Of a stretch of 64,000 bases of DNA, positions 58,555 to 64,000 are shown piece after piece (within the stretch, counting starts at the first letter, position 1; every line of letters begins with the position of its first letter). Both the position numbers and the translations under genes were made by a program. The notes under the pieces were generated by a model. That model did no database searches. It was not told where the DNA came from and was given only the letters and a program-made list of their open reading frames with translations. The stretch lies in contig NC_135244.1 of assembly GCF_947623445.1 (NCBI RefSeq), positions 8,494,001-8,558,000 of the forward strand, written 5' to 3'. This DNA is from Clavelina lepadiformis. Its lineage: Eukaryota; Chordata; Ascidiacea; Aplousobranchia; Clavelinidae.

Positions 58555-59281
58555 AATGTTTTGGTTTGGAAAAGGCTGTGCCAATCTCTCACTGTTTTTT
58601 ATTCAAAGTAATTGGTTGATCGAAGGCCACTGTTAAATTAATGTCAATACCATATCATAAAGACAGTGCAATGCTTGGATATTTCTGTTACCCAAATGCC
58701 TGTATGCTATATGTGCACATGTCAGATACTGAATATCTAGTTTTGCATCATGTGAGGTCATTACTCATTACTATTCAAGTTGTTTTCATAATTTTTTCTG
58801 TTTGTAGACATATATATTATACAGTACTGGATTATAATTTTGCTTTTTTATCCTGTAATACTGGTAACTTTAATTGCAGCTGTAATGTTGAGAGATAAAA
58901 CAATCCAAAATTTTTAATGAAAATTCTTTAAATATGTACAGAATGTGTTCAAAGCATGTTTTTGTTTATACATTAAAACACTGTAATTTTGATTACAAAT
59001 TAAATTTTTATCTTGTTATTATCTTGTAAGTGACAGCTGTTGTTTTATTTATGTTTTGTGCAGTATAATCCGTATGCTTTTGTTATTGTTCTTCGCTCAT
59101 GGGCAGAGATCGTTTGTATGTAACAGATTTTCTTTGTTTTATTTGGAAGTCATTTGACCTACTTTTCAACTAAAATTGAAAGCTTTTAGTTGTATGCATT
59201 TTCTCTGTTTAGTTCAAATTGTATGCAATACACAGTTCATGAAATCACCTATATAAACAAGTATAAAATTAGAAACGTACG

Positions 59282-61568
59282 ATGTGGCATGTAAGGAAAT
59301 CAGATGAAAAGGTATTGGCTTGTAGGCGTAATGTAGTTGGTTTTTGTCTTGTTTTGTTAAATATTTATTAGTAGATGTGTGTTGCCCTTTTTACTATAGA
59401 ATTGGGTTTATTTAAATTAACTTGCTAACTAAAATTACTGTATTTAGGGTTATGGGCTGTTTGCAGCAGACAATATTTCCTGTAGCAGAATTATACTTGA
59501 AGAAGAACCCATAACCAGTTGCCAGTTCTCATGGAATAAGCTGTATAAATATCTTGTATGTGCTGCATTGCTTTAACGTTTTTAAAATTAATAGATAACT
59601 GGTAATACTAATTTATAACAAATTAAAATCATTGTTAAACCCTCCTGAATGCATTTCCTAAAATGATAAACTATATTTCAAAAGGCTTGTGATTATTGCA
59701 TGAAATCTTTGGAAACGTCTGAAGAAATGGCTAGAAGACTTACTCAAAACAAAGCCATCGTTTTACCTCATCCTGAATGTTGTCCAACCAACCCAGCCAC
59801 TCATGTAAATTGCCCAAATTGCGAGGTAATACGTTATATTTCATTGTATATGCTTTTACAAACCAGTACTGTATCTATAGGATTTGTTTCAATTTGCAGG
59901 TGAAATATTGCTGCAGTGAATGCAGGTTAAAGGCTTACAATGAACATCATAAGGTATGTTTTTGTGGCATCCAGTACTTATGACAGCTGCATGCTTCATA
60001 TATACTCAGTCAGGCTCTACATATGGCTCTATACACCTTCTCTACTGAAGGTGTTGTGCCCAGCATTACACAACTGTGATTCACAACAACTTGATAACTT
60101 GGAGGAAATATGGAGAAGCTTTCATTATCCTCCCGAAACTGCAACAGTCATGCTCTTGTTAAGAATAATAGCAAGGGTTAAACTGGTTTGTTGCTTTCAT
60201 GTTCCATAATAATCTAAACAGCTGGTTGCGAACATGTAAGGTATATTATATACCATTAATATGTAATGTCATCAACAGGAACCAAATAAAGATGAGTTTA
60301 GACAAACAATTGAAAGTTTTTGTCATGAAAGTACCAATGAAAGTGAAAATATTGCCCACAAATTACTTGGCAGCAAATACAAAGGTATAATCATGACATA
60401 TACTAATTGTTTCATACTTTTCTTTTATGTATAGTAGACTGTTGTACCATTGCTGTATATAACTGGTTTGACATTTTTAGGTCAATTAGAGGTTTTACGT
60501 AAACATATAAAATCTATTATATATGATGATTCTCTATCATTCTGGTTCACTGATGATGGGTTTGTGTCATTATTTGCTTTGTTGGGAACTAATCAGCAAG
60601 GAATAGGTTCAAGTGCATTAAGTATTTGGGCAAAGAAATGTGATAGCCTCAACCTTCCACAAGATGAGAGACAAAATTTGGATCAATTAATTGATAATTT
60701 GTATGAAGAAATGGACAATGGTATTTGTGTGAATAAATACTAAAATGCTGTACTGATATCTGAATAATTATTGTGACTATACATAACAAGAACAAAGAAA
60801 TCTTGGTCTAAATATGATGCTTTTACACTGAGAAAATCTTATTACATCTACAGCCTTTCACATGGTTTGTTTTTACTTTAGTATCTGGAGAATTTTTAAA
60901 TTGTGAAGGTGCAGGCTTATACATGATGCAGAGTAAATGCAATCACAGCTGTGCACCTAATGCAGAAGTTTGCTTTTTACACAACAATCACAGGTAAAGA
61001 CTGATATATGTACAAACAGTTCGTATCATTAATTGTTGAATGTTTTCATACATGGTTTTGCAGGTTAACTGTAAAAGCTATTAAAGACATACACCATGAT
61101 GAAGAAATAACAATATCGTATTTAAATAAATGTGAGTTGTCTCGAAGCAGACATTCCAGACAAAAATATTTAAGGTAAGTTTTATATGATACATCAATAA
61201 AACTTTCTGGTGGTAGTTTGACCAAAGTTTTGCAACAAATACTTAAGTTATGAGTAAGCGTTTTGTTAGTTGTTAACTTGTACATAACTATTTAGCCATG
61301 TGAAAGGTGATGAGTTAAGGACCAGTTATTGCTATAGATGCTTGTCCGGCAGTTTCTCTAACAATTTGGAATGAATTCTATCTCACTTTTACACTAGTGA
61401 ATGTATAGAATTTTTATTTGCCATGTAATGTAACAGCGATCCTGTATATTTTCATACAGAGAAAATTACTTATTCACATGCAAATGTGAAAAATGTTACA
61501 ATGAAGCTGATGACCCTGACGAAACTTCCGATGAAGACTTATCTAGCGATTCGGATGAAATGCAATAA
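59282..61568 (+). CDS. SMYD5: SMYD5, SET and MYND-type lysine methyltransferase
   Basis: Ten exons: 59282-59311, 59448-59555, 59685-59825, 59900-59953, 60051-60185, 60279-60384, 60481-60720, 60882-60993, 61064-61174, 61460-61568, all in frame, 381 aa (human 418). The split SET domain starts at [14 protein letters not shown]. The zinc cluster runs from ACDYCMK through [20 protein letters not shown] to [19 protein letters not shown] and [16 protein letters not shown] are highly SMYD5-like. SET-C has NHSCAPNAE and EEITISYLN, followed by the post-SET CKCEKC and an acidic tail ([14 protein letters not shown]). Vertebrate SMYD5 methylates histone and ribosomal-protein lysines. The first exon is least certain: human has ~30 more N-terminal residues, and an AG at 59271-59272 could be an acceptor for a further upstream exon. 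Confidence 0.93.
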
Positions 61569-62463
61569 GCTTGGCAGGGTTGAAGAGACGTTATTCCCAA
61601 CCTTTAGTGGCAGTTGGCATAGGACTGTAAAGGTGATAATAATAGCCACTAATAGGGGACCCAAAAAGAGAAGGCAAGGAATAGAGGCCCTCTTTTCTTC
61701 GCCGGTGAAACATCACTTATATTGACGACAATGTTTGCACAGACAATTATAAATAAATTTTGTCTATTGCGATGTATCAATTATTTAACAATGGCATAAC
61801 CGTTAGTCAATGACAGGACGAAGTGGTAACTTGGGATATAAATAGAATTAGCACTACTCGAAAACAACAACGAGACAGATCAGAATTTTCACGTTTTTCA
61901 TCAATTATGGCATCTCATCGATGGCTTGATCAATGTTAAGTCTGTAGCCTGGATATAAAAAGTAGGACAGGAAATGGAAAGCATATTACAATACCAAATT
62001 TGAAACATACCAGTACAATATTGCGTTATATAAGAGGAAATCAGACATGCTCAAGACACCAAAAAAGCTTGTTACACCACTGCCCATCAGTATATTTTCC
62101 CTGATAATCTAGGCCAAAAACTGTAGTTGTCAATTACTTCCATAACATACAGCATGTAATACACATTACACTTGCACATAAATAAAAAAAAATTATTTTA
62201 ATTTTTTACAACCATCTACACAATATCTTTAATAAATTGTTTAGCATATAACATAGATGGATGCAAAAATTATAAACTTTCACAGTTAATGATTAAAAAA
62301 ACTATAATATAATTATGTATGCATTTTTATCATACCATATTTACTTGATTGTAAGTTGCATTTAATAGTACAGTAAGCCTCTGTAAATTACTCTCTTATC
62401 GTTGCAACAATACTACAAACAGATAAAAAAAAATTAAATATGGTAGTTGGTTTGTGAAAAACT
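61569..62463. other. Convergent 3' region SMYD5/TP53I3
   Basis: No gene is visible. AT-rich 3' UTR-type sequence between two convergent stop codons, with several AATAAA-like words on each strand. Confidence 0.5.
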
Positions 62464-63561
62464 TCACAACTCGCCATGTGAGCGATCCTTAACAACTAGT
62501 ACAATTTTACCATTACTCTTATTGCTCTCCATGTACTTGTGACTTTCGGCCACAGATTCCAGTGGAAATACTTGATCAATCACTGGATGCAGATTTTGAT
62601 TACCTTCAGTAAAATGTGGCACAGCATTTTCACTGAAAGCTGCAACAAGCCTTGCCTTGTAATCATTGCTTCTTGCCTTCAGGGTGGTACCGATTATAGA
62701 AGCTCTTTTTGCTATAACCTGCCCTAGAAGTGGACCATCAACATTGCGACCACCCAGTGTACCATAGACTACCCATCTCCCTTCTGTAGCTAGACAGTCA
62801 ATATTTTGCTTCCAGAAAGAACCAGCCACACAGTCTAATATTAAATTGACACCTTTGCCTTGAGTAGCGCTTTTAACTTTTTCTGCAAATTCACCTTCCT
62901 TGTAATTAAAGCCAGCAAAAGCACCAAGCTGTTTAGCAAAATCTATTTTCCGAGTGGTTCCTGCAGTCACTATTGATTGTGATTTAGCCATTTTAACCAG
63001 TTGAATTGCTGCAGTTCCCACTCCACTGCCACCACCATGAACTAATACAGTTTCATTACTTTCCATATTTCCAACAAAGTGCAAAAGTTGGTATGCCGTC
63101 AACCAGACTTCAGGTATTGCAGCACTTTCAATGAAGCTTAGGTGATCAGGCATTGGCATTACATGATCTTGATTCACAACAGCATATTCTGCGTAACCCC
63201 CACCATTTAACAGAGCCATAACCTTGTCACCAGCTTTCCATTTGGTGCAGTTAGATCCAACTGATTCTACCACACCAGATGCATCAAGCCCCAATGTAAT
63301 AACGTTTTTTAAACCAGGGTATTTTCCCTCCCTCATAAGAATATCTGCCCTGTTTAATGAGGCTGCATAAACTCGCAATAATATTTGATCTGCTTTTGGT
63401 TGTGGAACTGGAGTATTTTCGGATATGTAAAATTCTTCAGCATCACCAAATTTGTTTTGCATCACACTGCGCATCATTGTTGTGGAAGATCTACACACCT
63501 GACTTGTAAAAAACACTTTTAATGAAGTAAGCATAAACAAGTTCTTAAACATGGTAGCCAT
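62464..63561 (-). CDS. TP53I3: Quinone oxidoreductase, TP53I3/PIG3-like
   Basis: NADPH-dependent quinone reductase of the zinc-free MDR family. Single exon. The start at 63561 (MATMFKNLFML) gives 365 aa; the frame is open further up to 63639. It is preferred because a splice-acceptor-like AG lies 26 nt upstream. The catalytic fold has SLNRADILMREGKYPG, LGLDASGVVESVG and AAIPEVWLTAYQLLHFVG. The nucleotide-binding loop is HGGGSGVGTAAIQL, followed by GFNYKEGEF, GVNLILDCV and HKYMESNKSNGKIVL; the match to human PIG3 (332 aa) is strong throughout. The extra ~33 N-terminal residues are hydrophobic and basic with no acidic residue, like a mitochondrial presequence. Human PIG3 has five exons, so the lack of introns is notable. 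Confidence 0.94.
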   Translation of the reverse strand: MATMFKNLFMLTSLKVFFTSQVCRSSTTMMRSVMQNKFGDAEEFYISENTPVPQPKADQILLRVYAASLNRADILMREGKYPGLKNVITLGLDASGVVESVGSNCTKWKAGDKVMALLNGGGYAEYAVVNQDHVMPMPDHLSFIESAAIPEVWLTAYQLLHFVGNMESNETVLVHGGGSGVGTAAIQLVKMAKSQSIVTAGTTRKIDFAKQLGAFAGFNYKEGEFAEKVKSATQGKGVNLILDCVAGSFWKQNIDCLATEGRWVVYGTLGGRNVDGPLLGQVIAKRASIIGTTLKARSNDYKARLVAAFSENAVPHFTEGNQNLHPVIDQVFPLESVAESHKYMESNKSNGKIVLVVKDRSHGEL

Positions 63562-63586
63562 GTTAATTTTATTGTGATTTCCACAT

Positions 63587-63600
63587 TCTGAACACAAACA
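63587..63600 (-). promoter_or_regulatory. 3' splice-site-like sequence before TP53I3 ATG
   Basis: On the minus strand CTGTTTGTGTTCAG ends 26 nt before ATG 63561, and excludes the upstream in-frame codons from the mature message if used. Confidence 0.5.
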
Positions 63601-63845
63601 GTGCTTGTTGAGACAATCATATATGCAGTGAAATAGCAAATGTAAGTTTTTGCATGTAATAATAAAACTGTAGCCTAATGGATTACCTGTATTAGTGCAG
63701 TTTTCTATAATACCCTCTAAGTCTAAAAAGTTGTCAACTGTTCAAAGCTTTTTTCATAGTTTTTTGTTAACTTCACCAACATGTCATAAGAATAAGATGA
63801 TAGCCTAAAACCAATGTAAATAGACCCTTTACAAGTTGCTGTCTG

Positions 63846-63960
63846 GATGGCATGCTTTTTTTGATACCTCTACTTAACAATGGAAAATGTTGACACACTT
63901 TGATTCTTTTTCAAATTGTACACGTATTGGATCGTTACGGTTTCGCTCGGGTAAATATTT
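63846..63960 (+). repeat. Dispersed repeat family copy at right edge
   Basis: CCTCTACTTAACAATGGAAA with TTGACACACTTTGATTCTTT, the same family as near 27.75, 26.6 and 53.76 kb. Confidence 0.65.
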
Positions 63961-64000
63961 ATGAATTTCTTTACACGACAAAAAAAATATTGAAAATATG

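Noticed and set aside
61486..61725. 79-aa plus-strand ORF
   Set aside because: Overlaps the last SMYD5 exon in another frame; the SMYD5 frame carries the post-SET cysteines and acidic tail.
63562..63639. Upstream start of the TP53I3-like protein at 63639
   Set aside because: The extra 26 residues are Cys/His-rich and unlike the family. An acceptor-like AG and an ATG at 63561 give a more sensible N-terminus.
1..64000. CRISPR array, bacterial operon, phage or viral genome
   Set aside because: Repeats are transposon-type or microsatellite, genes have spliceosomal introns, and no array with regular spacers was seen.

Overview
The window is eukaryotic nuclear DNA from an invertebrate animal. It is AT-rich, with GT-AG introns, multi-exon orthologues of conserved animal genes and many small DNA transposons. 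Animal-specific gene families (CRADD, RNF146, TP53I3, GNPAT with a PTS1 tail) exclude fungi and plants. Gene density is about one per 6 kb, and a 3' splice-site-like sequence lies just upstream of nearly every start codon. These point to a compact genome that may use spliced-leader trans-splicing. A tunicate is my best guess, at low confidence. All gene names come from remembered family similarity, because no search was run.

Layout from left to right. 1-3086 holds no recognisable gene and is CpG-rich. 3087-12724 (minus) is the N-terminal 712 codons of cytosolic isoleucyl-tRNA synthetase (15 exons); the rest lies off the left edge. 12725-16009 is a repeat-rich intergenic stretch. CRADD/RAIDD-like (16010-17224, plus) is followed by ORC4 (17520-19011, plus). 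Rabenosyn-5 (19503-27493, minus, 10 exons) converges on ORC4. GNPAT (30223-39857, plus) starts divergently from Rabenosyn-5. Its two introns hold mariner, pipsqueak-HTH, hAT and Tigger elements. 39858-45445 is mostly repeats and transposon debris. A small TOMM6-like gene (45509-46624, plus) converges on RNF146 (47669-50038, minus), which lies 108 bp downstream of MRPS33 (50147-50627, minus). 50628-56598 is intergenic, with hairpins, repeats and a Tigger-type MITE. GLB1L2-like beta-galactosidase (intronless, 56599-58554, plus), SMYD5 (59282-61568, plus) and TP53I3-like quinone oxidoreductase (intronless, 62464-63561, minus) complete the window.

The genes are unrelated housekeeping functions: translation, replication origin recognition, endosome recycling, ether-lipid synthesis, mitochondrial import and ribosome, ubiquitin ligation, lysine methylation, quinone reduction and apoptotic adaptor. 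They do not form a pathway. The less ordinary content lies in the recurring acceptor sites before start codons, possible polycistronic pairs, transposons that keep readable parts of their transposases, and several inverted-repeat structures. I found no evidence for a wholly new system.
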